DNA from: Verrucomicrobiota bacterium
GTDB lineage: Bacteria; Verrucomicrobiota; Verrucomicrobiia; Limisphaerales; JAFMIX01
NCBI GenBank assembly: GCA_026397895.1
Contig: JAPLTZ010000362.1
Coordinates: 1 to 6,787, forward strand
Direction of reading: 5' to 3'
Length of the DNA: 6,787 nucleotides
A model generated the notes under the pieces. The model was not told the origin of the DNA, made no database searches, and was given only the letters and a program-made list of their open reading frames with translations. Positions 1 through 6,581 of this stretch are shown piece by piece (position 1 is the stretch's first letter; the number at the start of each line of letters is the position of its first letter). Both the position numbers and the translations under genes were made by a program.

Positions 1-97
1 CGAGGGAGTGTGCCGTGCGGTAAACTCAAGCCGGTAACCGTTACCAATGGGAAGGGCTCCCTTGACCAAACACGATGTCCCGGCCAGCAACCGCTCC
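1..97. other. Left-edge segment with no match to the CcoG gene it adjoins
   Basis: CcoG-like coding sequence is recognisable only from about position 98 rightwards. The CcoG frame has a TAA stop at 35-37, so it is not open to the window edge. No cysteine codons occur in that frame between 47 and 97, where a CcoG gene would encode 4Fe-4S ferredoxin cysteines. The segment contains a perfect inverted repeat, GGTAAC-C-GTTACC, at 33-45, and a second one, AAGGG-CT-CCCTT, at 52-63. I recognise no gene, insertion-sequence end or RNA here. It could be a rearrangement or insertion junction, or a chimeric assembly end; the sequence alone cannot decide. Confidence 0.45.
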
Positions 98-595
98 ACC
101 GTCATGGACAAAGTCGGCTTCGCGCGCGGTCTCATCCGCTACGCCTCGCTCAACAGCATCGAGCGCGGCGTGCCGTTCCGCTTCACCCCGCGCATGGGAT
201 TGTATGCGGGCGTGCTCACGGCGCTCATCACGCTCTTCCTCGTGCTCGTGCTCACGCGCCCGGCGGTGGAAGCCATCTTTCTGCGCGCGCCCGGCTCGAT
301 GTTCATGGAAACCGCCGACGGCAAGATCGAAAACCTCTACACCCTCCGGCTCGTTAACAAAACCATGCGCGACCTGCCCGTGGAATTGAAGCTGGAGAAC
401 GTCCCCGGCGCGCTCGAAGTCATGGGCGACAAAAACCTCCGCGTCGCGCCCGGCAAGCTCGCCGAAACCTCCGTCCTCATCCAACTAGCGCCCGCCACGC
501 TCACTGGCAACAGCACCCAGCTCAAGATCGGCGTCTATGCCGAAGGCAAGCGGCTGCAAACCGTGAAAACCGTTTTCGTCGGCCCGCGAAATTGA
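47..595 (+). CDS. ccoG: C-terminal fragment of CcoG/FixG/RdxA, cbb3 oxidase assembly protein (5' part missing)
   Basis: CcoG is a membrane protein with polyferredoxin domains that helps assemble cbb3-type cytochrome c oxidase, with a proposed role in copper reduction. This ORF has 182 codons, against roughly 450-500 in the family. The family signature VMDKVGFARGLIRY is at residues 19-32, normally just after the last 4Fe-4S cysteine motif. It is followed by one membrane helix at about 51-70 and then the C-terminal Ig-like FixG domain at about 75-182, including DGKIENLYTL and VNKT. The polyferredoxin region and the N-terminal helices are absent, and residues 1-18 look unrelated to CcoG. ATG 47 is the first start after an in-frame stop; ATG 104 is an equally possible start. 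Without its iron-sulfur centres the product should not work as CcoG, so this is either a remnant or a real gene cut by a bad left edge. No ccoH follows. Confidence 0.8.
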   Translation: MGRAPLTKHDVPASNRSTVMDKVGFARGLIRYASLNSIERGVPFRFTPRMGLYAGVLTALITLFLVLVLTRPAVEAIFLRAPGSMFMETADGKIENLYTLRLVNKTMRDLPVELKLENVPGALEVMGDKNLRVAPGKLAETSVLIQLAPATLTGNSTQLKIGVYAEGKRLQTVKTVFVGPRN

Positions 596-650
596 AGACT
601 CCCGCCGCACCCTCAAGATGAGGGCCGCCACCGCAGTCCAAACATTCTCG

Positions 651-678
651 TTGAAATTCTTTTGGCAGCCGAAATACT
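651..678 (+). promoter_or_regulatory. Candidate sigma70-type promoter for the POT gene (would give a leaderless mRNA)
   Basis: TTGAAA at 651-656 (5 of 6 to TTGACA) is followed after 16 bp by AATACT at 673-678 (4 of 6 to TATAAT). The expected transcription start is about position 685, the A of the POT start codon. No Shine-Dalgarno sequence precedes that ATG, which is consistent with leaderless translation. Such matches do arise by chance, so this is a candidate only. Confidence 0.35.
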
Positions 679-684
679 CCCGCC

Positions 685-2094
685 ATGTCATTCAAGGAGC
701 GGTGGCCGCAGCAGATCAAATACATCGTCGGCAACGAGGCGTGCGAGCGGTTCAGCTATTACGGGATGCGCAGCATCCTCGCGGGCTACATCACGGGCGC
801 GGTCTTGCAGGGCGGGCTGGGCAAGTCGGCAGACCAATCCACGGAAATCATCCACACGTTCGTCTCGGCGAATTATTTCCTGCCGCTGCTCGGCGCGTGG
901 CTCTCGGATAAGCTCATCGGCCGTTACCACACGATTCTCTGGGTGTCACTCTTCTACTGCCTCGGCCACGGCGTGCTGGCGTGCAGCGACCTCTTTCACA
1001 CGGTGGACGCGAAGATGTGGTGTCTCTTCGCCGGGCTGGCGCTGATCGCGTTCGGGTCGGGCGGCATCAAGCCGTGCGTGTCGGCGTTCATGGGCGACCA
1101 GTTCAAGCCGGAGCAATCGCATCTGTTGCAGAAGGCCTACGGCGCGTTCTACTGGAGCATCAACCTCGGCTCGTTCTTCTCGTTCCTCGTGATTCCGTGG
1201 ATCAAGAATCATCACGGCTACAGTTGGGCGTTCGGCGTGCCGGGCATCTTCATGGCCGTTGCGACGTTCGTGTTCTGGCTGGGGACGAAGCATTACGTGC
1301 GCGTGCCGCCGAGCCGCGCGACGAAGAACGCGGGTTTCTTCCGGGTCTTCTGGCACGCGTTGACCGGCGCGAAGGAGGCGGGCAAAGGTTTCTGGAGCGG
1401 GGCGGAAAAGCGTTTCAGCGCGCACGAGGTGGACGCGGCCAAGTCCGTGCTGCCGATTCTCGGCGTGTTCGCGCTTATCCCGCCGTTCTGGTCGTTGTTC
1501 GACCAGACGAATTCCACGTGGGTGTTGCAGGGCGGGAAGATGATTTCCTTCACGGTCTTCGGGTTCAGCATCGGCGCGGAGGAGATGCAGTCGATGAATC
1601 CGTTGCTGGTGATGCTGCTCGTGCCGGTGCTGACGCTGCTGATTTATCCGCGGCTCGGCCGGCTGGCTTCGCCGCTCAAGCGCATGAGCTACGGGATGTT
1701 CCTCGGCGCGTTCTCCTACCTCATCGTGGCGGCGTTGCAGCAACGGCTGGATGCGGGCGCGCAGCTCTCCGTGGCGTGGCAGACGCTGCCCTACATCGTG
1801 CTGACGGCGGCGGAGGTGTTGGTCTCGACGACGGGGCTGGAGTTCGCGTTCCGCGAGGCCGCGCCGGAGATGAAGAGCCTCATCATGAGCTTCTGGCTGC
1901 TGACGGTGACGGCGGGGAATCTGCTGGTGGCGCTCGTGACGAAATACTTTGCCAAGGGCGACAGCGGCGCGGAATCAGTGACGGCCGGGCGGTTCATGAT
2001 GTATGCGGGGCTGATGTTCGTGGTGGCAATCGCGTTCAGCGCGGTGGCGTCGTTCTACAACTACCGCGACAAGGCGGCGGAGCAGGGGAAGTAA
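685..2094 (+). CDS. POT/PTR (SLC15-like) proton-coupled oligopeptide transporter
   Basis: This is an inner-membrane major-facilitator protein expected to import di- and tripeptides with protons. The 469-residue product is hydrophobic and looks complete. It is slightly shorter than the usual ~500 residues. The POT signature ExxERFxYYG is at residues 18-27 (E18, E21, R22, Y25, Y26), in the proton/peptide site of helix 1. The second family motif, FGSGGIKPCVSAFMGDQF, is at 123-140. FYWSINLGS is at 155-163, FDQTNSTW at 272-279, and QSMNP at 302-306. The helix 10 glutamate region, with STTGLEF at 381-387 followed by MKS, is also present. The soluble stretch at about 205-250 is the usual link between the two halves. 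ATG 685 fits the family N-terminus and no better upstream start is seen; there is no Shine-Dalgarno. An 89-bp gap separates it from the CcoG remnant. Its stop lies 10 bp from the convergent OPT stop. The family call is firm; substrate range is inferred. Confidence 0.95.
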   Translation: MSFKERWPQQIKYIVGNEACERFSYYGMRSILAGYITGAVLQGGLGKSADQSTEIIHTFVSANYFLPLLGAWLSDKLIGRYHTILWVSLFYCLGHGVLACSDLFHTVDAKMWCLFAGLALIAFGSGGIKPCVSAFMGDQFKPEQSHLLQKAYGAFYWSINLGSFFSFLVIPWIKNHHGYSWAFGVPGIFMAVATFVFWLGTKHYVRVPPSRATKNAGFFRVFWHALTGAKEAGKGFWSGAEKRFSAHEVDAAKSVLPILGVFALIPPFWSLFDQTNSTWVLQGGKMISFTVFGFSIGAEEMQSMNPLLVMLLVPVLTLLIYPRLGRLASPLKRMSYGMFLGAFSYLIVAALQQRLDAGAQLSVAWQTLPYIVLTAAEVLVSTTGLEFAFREAAPEMKSLIMSFWLLTVTAGNLLVALVTKYFAKGDSGAESVTAGRFMMYAGLMFVVAIAFSAVASFYNYRDKAAEQGK

Positions 2095-2125
2095 GCGCCT
2101 TCGGTCAGTGGCCGAGGAAGCGCTT
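2093..2125. terminator. Stem-loop between convergent POT and OPT genes, possible bidirectional terminator
   Basis: Read on the plus strand, 2093-2106 pairs with 2110-2125: six pairs (AAGCGC with GCGCTT), a two-base AA bulge at 2118-2119, then eight pairs including two G-U, closed by an AGT loop at 2107-2109. The structure spans the end of the POT stop codon (2092-2094), the whole 10-bp gap, and the OPT stop and last codons. Neither side has a real T-tract (only TTACTT follows on the minus strand), so classical intrinsic termination is uncertain. On the minus strand the two G-U pairs become A-C mismatches, so the hairpin is weaker there. Confidence 0.45.
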
Positions 2126-2884
2126 GATCATCTCCGGGCCGTTCTCCCAGAAAATCAGAATCACGCCCATGAGCGAGCCGCCGGCGATGATGCCGGACGC
2201 CACAGGGAAGGTGAATTCCTCGGCGTTCTTCGGCGATTTCTTTTGCAGCACTTCCGCGATGATCGCGCCGATGAGGAAGAGCAGACTGTAATACCAGTCG
2301 AACACCCACGCGAGGCCGAACGCGGCGGCGGACGGCAGATATTTCTGCTGCTTGGGGAAAGCCATCGGCAGGACGGACAGCACAATGCCGAGCGCGCCGC
2401 CGATGATGATGGACCAGACCTTCACGGGTTCGAGCGCTTCAAGTCCCTTGCTCAAGGCTTTGGCGACGGCGGCCCAGGTCTGCGCGGCGGGCGCGGGGAA
2501 TTGTTCCGAGCCGAGCACGGAGGCGTTGGGCACGAGCGCGGCGAAGGCGAAGACGGTCACGAGCGTGCCGACGAAGATGCCGGCGAACTGCGCGATGAAT
2601 TGCTTGCGCGGGTTCGCGCCGAGCAGGTAGCCGCTCTTGAGGTCGGTGAGCAAATCGGCGGAGGACGCGGCGGCGGAGGCGGTGATGTTGGCGGACATGA
2701 GGTTGACGTTGATGTTGCCGGGGTTGAGCACGCCGAAGGTGAGCTGGGTGACCTTGCCCATCGCGCCGATGGGCGTGGTATCGGTCTCGCCGGTGATGCG
2801 GCAGGCGACGAGCGCGAGGAAGAACGAGAGGATGACGGCGAGGGTGCTTTGCCAGTAGGGCATGGCGAAAGAGACGTGCGCGCC
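2105..2884 (-). CDS. OPT-family oligopeptide transporter, C-terminal part (frameshifted gene)
   Basis: This is the second part of the OPT transporter, 259 codons in the -1 frame relative to the upstream part. Numbering the restored protein at 607 residues, it covers about 349-607. Prokaryotic OPT signatures are clear: TDTTPIGAMGKVTQLTFG at 382-399, NLMSANITAS at 409-418, and ADLLTDLKSGYLLGANPRKQF at 424-444. Several hydrophobic helices follow, and the end is short and polar (ENGPEMIKRFLGH). The frame is also open further upstream, but that extension is antisense-like and not OPT sequence. If translated separately, the first ATG is at 2863 (MPYWQ), with no Shine-Dalgarno. Alone it would be half a transporter, so function depends on whether the frameshift is real. 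Its TGA at 2107-2105 is part of the convergent hairpin. Confidence 0.85.
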   Translation of the reverse strand, partial: GAHVSFAMPYWQSTLAVILSFFLALVACRITGETDTTPIGAMGKVTQLTFGVLNPGNINVNLMSANITASAAASSADLLTDLKSGYLLGANPRKQFIAQFAGIFVGTLVTVFAFAALVPNASVLGSEQFPAPAAQTWAAVAKALSKGLEALEPVKVWSIIIGGALGIVLSVLPMAFPKQQKYLPSAAAFGLAWVFDWYYSLLFLIGAIIAEVLQKKSPKNAEEFTFPVASGIIAGGSLMGVILIFWENGPEMIKRFLGH

Positions 2885-3927
2885 AGACTGCCGAAGGCGC
2901 GGACGACGCTGCGCCATTGCAGGAGGAAACTCAGGATGCCGCTGGTGACCATGCAGGACGTGCCGCCCCAGAGCGTCCATTGGACGGTGTCGCGAAAGCC
3001 GCCCTTGAGGCCGATGATGCCGTGGTCTTGCAGCATCGGCACGAAGACCGCCCAACAAAGCGTGCCGCTGATGAACATGGTCACACAGACACGCAGGCCG
3101 GTGATCGCGCCGGCGGCGACGAAGATGGCGTCCCACGAGAACATGACGGTGCGGCCTTTCCAAATGGCGTAGGAGTTGCCGAAAATCCATTTCTGAACGT
3201 CGGTGATAAGCGCGGCGCTGCTGAACTTCTCCCAGTTCTGGCTGACGAGCGTGAGGCCTTCGGCCCAGAACTTGTCGAGCGCGGCGAGGATGCCGGCGAT
3301 GCCGAGTGCCTTGGCGGCGCGCATGCCTTTCGCGCCGTGCGAGTGGAGGGCTTTCAGCGTTTCGGCGGCGGCGATGCCGCTGGGGAAGCGGAGTTGCTCG
3401 ACGTTGATCATCTGCCGTTTCATCGGCACGGCCATGGTCACGCCGAGGACGGCGAGGAAGAAAATCCACGCGAGCGTGAGCGGCAGGGAGAGCGGGTGGC
3501 CGTTGAGGATGATGTAGGCCGCGAAAGCCGAGATGAGCGTGCCGCCGGTGGAGTAGCCGGCGGAGCTGGCGGTGGATTGCATGCAGTTGTTTTCGAGGAC
3601 GGTCATGGGCGTCTTGGCGAGGCCGAGTTTGAACATGCCGCTCCAGATGGCATACGAGAGGATGCACGCGGTGATGGCGACGCCGAAGCCCCAGCCGGCC
3701 TTGAGGCCGATGTAGAGGTTGGTCAGCGAGAGCACGCCGCCGAGCACCGAGCCCATCAGCACCGCGCGCCAGGTGAGCTGCGGCATGGAATCGCCGCGGC
3801 CGAGGTAAACTTTTTCATACCACTGCCGCTCGATTTCCTCGGGCGTGCCGGTGAAACCGGCGATGGGAAGTTCAAAATCGGGTGCGGCTGTCGAACGTCG
3901 TCCGCCTTGGTCGGAGTCGGGATTCAT
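2557..3927 (-). CDS. OPT-family oligopeptide transporter, N-terminal part (frameshifted gene)
   Basis: OPT proteins are polytopic secondary transporters for oligopeptides, and in some members for metal chelates; the substrate here cannot be told. Genuine OPT sequence runs from ATG 3927 to about 2884 (residues 1-348). The cytosolic start TPEEIERQWYEKVYLGRGD is at 28-46. NLYIGLKAGWGFG is at 70-82, the ENNCMQSTASSAGYSTGG stretch at 112-129, VPMKRQM at 167-173 and VEQLRFPSG at 176-184. Hydrophobic helices include about 55-75, 79-98, 149-167, 265-299 and 319-336. After GSL at 346-348 the frame carries on to a stop at 2557 through an S/P-rich stretch unlike any transporter, which is the out-of-frame reading of the C-terminal half. 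ATG 3927 is chosen because the cytosolic N-terminus after it matches the family; no Shine-Dalgarno is visible. The gene diverges from the Opp operon. Confidence 0.85.
   Translation of the reverse strand: MNPDSDQGGRRSTAAPDFELPIAGFTGTPEEIERQWYEKVYLGRGDSMPQLTWRAVLMGSVLGGVLSLTNLYIGLKAGWGFGVAITACILSYAIWSGMFKLGLAKTPMTVLENNCMQSTASSAGYSTGGTLISAFAAYIILNGHPLSLPLTLAWIFFLAVLGVTMAVPMKRQMINVEQLRFPSGIAAAETLKALHSHGAKGMRAAKALGIAGILAALDKFWAEGLTLVSQNWEKFSSAALITDVQKWIFGNSYAIWKGRTVMFSWDAIFVAAGAITGLRVCVTMFISGTLCWAVFVPMLQDHGIIGLKGGFRDTVQWTLWGGTSCMVTSGILSFLLQWRSVVRAFGSLARTSLSPCPTGKAPSPSSSRSSSRSSPAASPARPIPRPSARWARSPSSPSACSTPATSTSTSCPPTSPPPPPRPPPICSPTSRAATCSARTRASNSSRSSPASSSARS
2881..2890 (-). other. Frameshift site in the OPT transporter gene (apparent 1-base deletion)
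   Basis: On the minus strand the upstream frame reads RAFGSL, ending with CTG at 2886-2884. The family-like continuation GAHVSFAMPYWQ starts at GGC, 2884-2882, so base 2884 is shared. Adding a single G next to the GG at 2884-2883 would restore one frame and give a 607-residue protein of normal OPT length. There is no slippery heptamer (X XXY YYZ), so programmed frameshifting is unlikely. A true mutation or a sequencing/assembly error are the two main explanations. Confidence 0.8.
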
Positions 3928-4038
3928 GCGGGCGATAATCGGGAAGCGCCGCAGGATAGGCGAGCAAATTTTCCGCCGCAATCCACGCTTTCCTTGCCGT
4001 TGCCGGTCGCCTAGCATCGCCGCCCAAAGGTTGAAAGC
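3928..4038. promoter_or_regulatory. Divergent intergenic region between the OPT gene and the Opp operon
   Basis: The OPT gene and the Opp operon start back to back across 111 bp, so both promoters should lie here. On the minus strand TTGCGG is followed after 17 bp by TATCCT (plus-strand 3955-3960), a weak sigma70-like pair. On the plus strand TTTCCT at 3989-3994 and TAGCAT at 4012-4017 are 17 bp apart, also weak. The region holds a CGAT-A-ATCG inverted repeat at 3933-3941, a tandem TTGCCG at 3994-4005, and an A/T-rich patch near 3966-3972. No known operator is recognised. Shared control of the two importers is an inference from the arrangement. Confidence 0.4.
4026..4030 (+). promoter_or_regulatory. 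Probable ribosome binding site that supports the GTG start of oppA
   Basis: AAAGG lies 8 bases before GTG 4039. An in-frame TAG at 4012-4014 closes the frame upstream, and starting at 4039 gives a well-formed lipoprotein signal peptide, so site and start support each other. Confidence 0.5.
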
Positions 4039-5652
4039 GTGAATCGCCGTTTCCAAATCTCCGTCTGGTTCGCCGTCGTCTGCGCCGTCGTCGCGACGGC
4101 GGGCTGCGGTCCGCGCGAGACGCGCGTGGCGCTCGGCAACCGCGCCCAGATTCTGCACAAGGGCAACGGCGCGGAGCCGCAGGACCTCGATCCGCAAATC
4201 GTCACGGGCGTCTCCGAGCATCACATCATCATGGCGCTGCTCGAAGGGTTGGTGACGGAAGACCCGGTGGATTTGCATCCGATTCCCGGCGTGGCGGAGC
4301 GTTGGGACATCTCGCCGGACGGGAAGGTTTACACGTTCCACCTGCGGGCGGACGCGAAGTGGTCGAACGGCGACCCGGTGACGGCGAATGATTTCTTGGA
4401 GAGCTTCAAGCGGATGCTGATGCCGTCGCTCGCGACGGAATACGCCTACATGCACTACGTCGTGAAGAACGCCGAGGCGTTCAACACCGGCAAGCTCACG
4501 GACTTCGAGCAGGTCGGCTACAAGGTCATTGACGACCGCACGCTGCAAATCACGCTGGAGAATCCGACGGTTTATTTCCTGTCGCTGCTGAATCACGACT
4601 CCTGGTTTCCTGTGCACCTGCCGACAATCAGGAAATACGGCCAGCCCTACGAGCGCAACAACAAGTGGACGCGCCCCGGCCATTACGTCGGCAACGGGCC
4701 GTTCGTTTTGGAGCGGTGGCGCGTGAACGACGTCATCGTCGTCCGCAAGAATCCGAATTACTGGGACAAAGACCGCGTGCGGCTGAGTAAAATATATTTT
4801 TATCCCATCGAAGCCGGCGACACCGAGGAGCGGGCGTTCCGCTCCGGGCAGTTGCACGCCACGGACACGATGATTTCCGGCAAGATTCCGGTCTATCAGA
4901 AAAACCATCCCGAGCTGCTCGTCAACGACGCCTACCTCGGCACCTATTTCTACCGGTTCAACGTCACCAAGCCGCCTTTCACCGACAAGCGCGTGCGGCA
5001 GGCACTGACGATGGCGATTGACCGCGAAGCCATCGTGGAAAAGATCGCACGCGGCGGGCAGTTGCCGGCCTACAACTTCACGCCGCCCGCCACGGCGGGT
5101 TACACGGCGCGGGCGAAAATCACTCCCGACCTCGCGCTCGCGAAGAAGCTGCTCGCGGAAGCCGGTTATCCCGACGGAAAGAATTTTCCGAAGACCGAGT
5201 TGCTCCTAAACACCGCCGAATCCCACAAGGCCATCGCCGAGGCCATCCAGCAGATGTGGAAAAAAAATCTTGGCATCGAGGTCGAACTCGCGAACCAGGA
5301 ATGGAAGGTCTACATCGACTCGCAGCGCACGCTGGATTACCAAGTCTGCCGCGCGTCGTGGATCGCCGACTACGTTGACCCGAACTCGTTCCTCGACATG
5401 TGGCTGACCGGCGGCGGCAACAACGAGACCGGCTGGTCAAACAAAGAATACGACCAGCTCATCGGCGATGCCGGTCGCGAGACGGACGCGGCGAAGCGGT
5501 TGGAGCTTTTTCAGAAAGCCGAGGCGTTGCTGCTCGACGAGCTGCCCGTCCTGCCGATCTATTTCTACACCCACGTCGCTGCGCGGCGGCCCGAGGTCAA
5601 GGGCTGGTATCCAACAATCCTCGACAACCAACCAACTCAACGCCGCCGCTGA
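4039..5652 (+). CDS. oppA: OppA-like peptide-binding lipoprotein (ABC solute-binding protein family 5)
   Basis: This is the extracytoplasmic receptor of an ABC peptide importer; it captures peptides and delivers them to the OppBC permease. The 537-residue product has a basic start (MNRR), a hydrophobic segment at about 8-20, and a lipobox TAGC with Cys23, so it is probably lipid-anchored. Family 5 hallmarks follow in order: NGAEPQDLDP at 43-52, PGVAERW at 83-89, YTFHLRADAKWSNGDPVTA at 98-116, VGNGPFVL at 217-224, KNPNYWD at 237-243, DKRVRQALTMAIDR at 316-329, and NQEWKVYIDS at 419-428. WIADYVDPNSF at 441-451 resembles the OppA segment whose Asp binds the peptide N-terminus (here Asp444). Start is GTG. 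The C-terminal tail, QPTQRRR, is basic and lacks the aromatic ending common in relatives. Eight bases separate it from oppB. Peptide specificity (OppA or a Dpp/murein-peptide relative) is inferred. Confidence 0.92.
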   Translation: MNRRFQISVWFAVVCAVVATAGCGPRETRVALGNRAQILHKGNGAEPQDLDPQIVTGVSEHHIIMALLEGLVTEDPVDLHPIPGVAERWDISPDGKVYTFHLRADAKWSNGDPVTANDFLESFKRMLMPSLATEYAYMHYVVKNAEAFNTGKLTDFEQVGYKVIDDRTLQITLENPTVYFLSLLNHDSWFPVHLPTIRKYGQPYERNNKWTRPGHYVGNGPFVLERWRVNDVIVVRKNPNYWDKDRVRLSKIYFYPIEAGDTEERAFRSGQLHATDTMISGKIPVYQKNHPELLVNDAYLGTYFYRFNVTKPPFTDKRVRQALTMAIDREAIVEKIARGGQLPAYNFTPPATAGYTARAKITPDLALAKKLLAEAGYPDGKNFPKTELLLNTAESHKAIAEAIQQMWKKNLGIEVELANQEWKVYIDSQRTLDYQVCRASWIADYVDPNSFLDMWLTGGGNNETGWSNKEYDQLIGDAGRETDAAKRLELFQKAEALLLDELPVLPIYFYTHVAARRPEVKGWYPTILDNQPTQRRR

Positions 5653-5660
5653 AAAAGTAA

Positions 5661-6581
5661 ATGCTCCGCTTCATCGCCAAACGATTCATCGAGACGATTC
5701 CCGTGCTGCTCATCGTGGCGACGATGACGTTCTTCATGATGAAGCGCGCGCCCGGCGGGCCGTTCGATACCGAGAAGCAGACCACGCCCGAAATCAAGGC
5801 GCAGCTCGAAGCGCAATACGGCCTCAACAAACCCGTCGGCCAGCAATACCTCGACTACCTCGGCAACCTCGCTCGCGGCGACCTCGGGCCGTCGTTCAAA
5901 TACGCCGGCTGGTCGGTCGCGGAACTGCTTTGGGCCGCGTTCCCCGTCTCGCTGGAACTCGGTTGCTACGCGCTCGCCTTCGCGCTGGCGGTGGGATTGA
6001 TTGCCGGCATCATCGCGTCGCTGCGGCAGAATTCCGCTGCCGACCACATCCCGATGTTTTTTGCCACGCTCGGCATCTGCCTGCCCACGTTCGTCACCGG
6101 CCCGCTGCTCATCCTCGTCTTCGGCATCATGCTCGGCTGGTATAACACCTCCGGCTGGGACTTCGCCAGCGACCGCGTCCTGCCCGCGATCACGCTCGGC
6201 CTCTACTACACCGCCTACGTCGCCCGCCTCACGCGCGTCGGGATGCTCGATATTCTGAGCCAGGATTTCATCCGCACCGCCCGCGCGAAGGGCGCGACCG
6301 AGTGGCGCATCGTCTGGCGGCACTCGCTGCGCGGCGGGTTGCTCTCGGTCGTGTCGTTCATCGGCCCGGCGATCTCCGGCCTCGTCACCGGCTCGCTCGT
6401 CGTCGAAAGCATTTTCCAGATTCCGGGGCTGGGCCGGTTTTTCGTGATGGCCGGTTTCAACCGCGATTACACGATGGTCATGGGCACGGTGCTGTTCTAC
6501 GCCGTGCTCATCATCGTCATGAACCTGCTCGTGGACATCGTGCAGGTCTGGATGAATCCGAAACTCCGCTTCGAAGAATGA
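5661..6581 (+). CDS. oppB: OppB-like peptide ABC transporter permease
   Basis: This is one of the two inner-membrane channel subunits of the peptide ABC importer. At 306 residues it has the normal OppB/DppB length. The N-terminal helix is at about 10-27. It is followed by the periplasmic stretch APGGPFDTEK at 30-39 and YGLNKPVGQQYLDYLGNLARGDLG at 53-76, both typical of the OppB N-terminal domain. Helices lie at about 97-119, 130-157, 172-190, 228-248 and 273-295. The EAA loop that docks on the ATPase is DFIRTARAKG at 202-211, with the conserved G211, followed by the WRIVWRHSLR segment. VVESIFQIPGLGRF at 247-260 is the usual OppB C-terminal motif. ATG 5661 begins 8 bases after the oppA stop with no strong Shine-Dalgarno, so translation is probably coupled. 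Its TGA overlaps the next start. The family is certain; the exact substrate class is not. Confidence 0.95.
   Translation: MLRFIAKRFIETIPVLLIVATMTFFMMKRAPGGPFDTEKQTTPEIKAQLEAQYGLNKPVGQQYLDYLGNLARGDLGPSFKYAGWSVAELLWAAFPVSLELGCYALAFALAVGLIAGIIASLRQNSAADHIPMFFATLGICLPTFVTGPLLILVFGIMLGWYNTSGWDFASDRVLPAITLGLYYTAYVARLTRVGMLDILSQDFIRTARAKGATEWRIVWRHSLRGGLLSVVSFIGPAISGLVTGSLVVESIFQIPGLGRFFVMAGFNRDYTMVMGTVLFYAVLIIVMNLLVDIVQVWMNPKLRFEE

Noticed and set aside
33..45. GGTAAC-C-GTTACC palindrome as an insertion-sequence end or attachment site
   Set aside because: No transposase, no second copy and no target duplication in the window; a 6-1-6 palindrome alone is not enough.
610..624. CCCTC-AAGAT-GAGGG hairpin as a ccoG terminator
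   Set aside because: Only five base pairs and no T-tract; too weak to call.
946..2291. Long open frames overlapping the POT gene on both strands (946-1743 minus, 981-2291 plus)
   Set aside because: Both are low-information R/A/H/G-rich translations overlapping a gene with full POT signatures.
2881..2890. Programmed -1 ribosomal frameshift in the OPT gene
   Set aside because: No slippery heptamer at the junction, and OPT transporters are not known to use recoding; a one-base deletion is simpler.
2917..4014. Plus-strand open frame of 365 codons opposite the OPT N-terminal half
   Set aside because: Its composition (E, G, D, R, H rich, no motif) is typical of an antisense shadow, and the opposite strand carries clear OPT motifs.
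3928..4908. Long open minus-strand extension upstream of the OPT gene, opposite oppA
   Set aside because: Its protein is rich in R, H, V and D with no family resemblance, and it lies antisense to a well-conserved OppA. It is a by-product of GC-rich coding bias.
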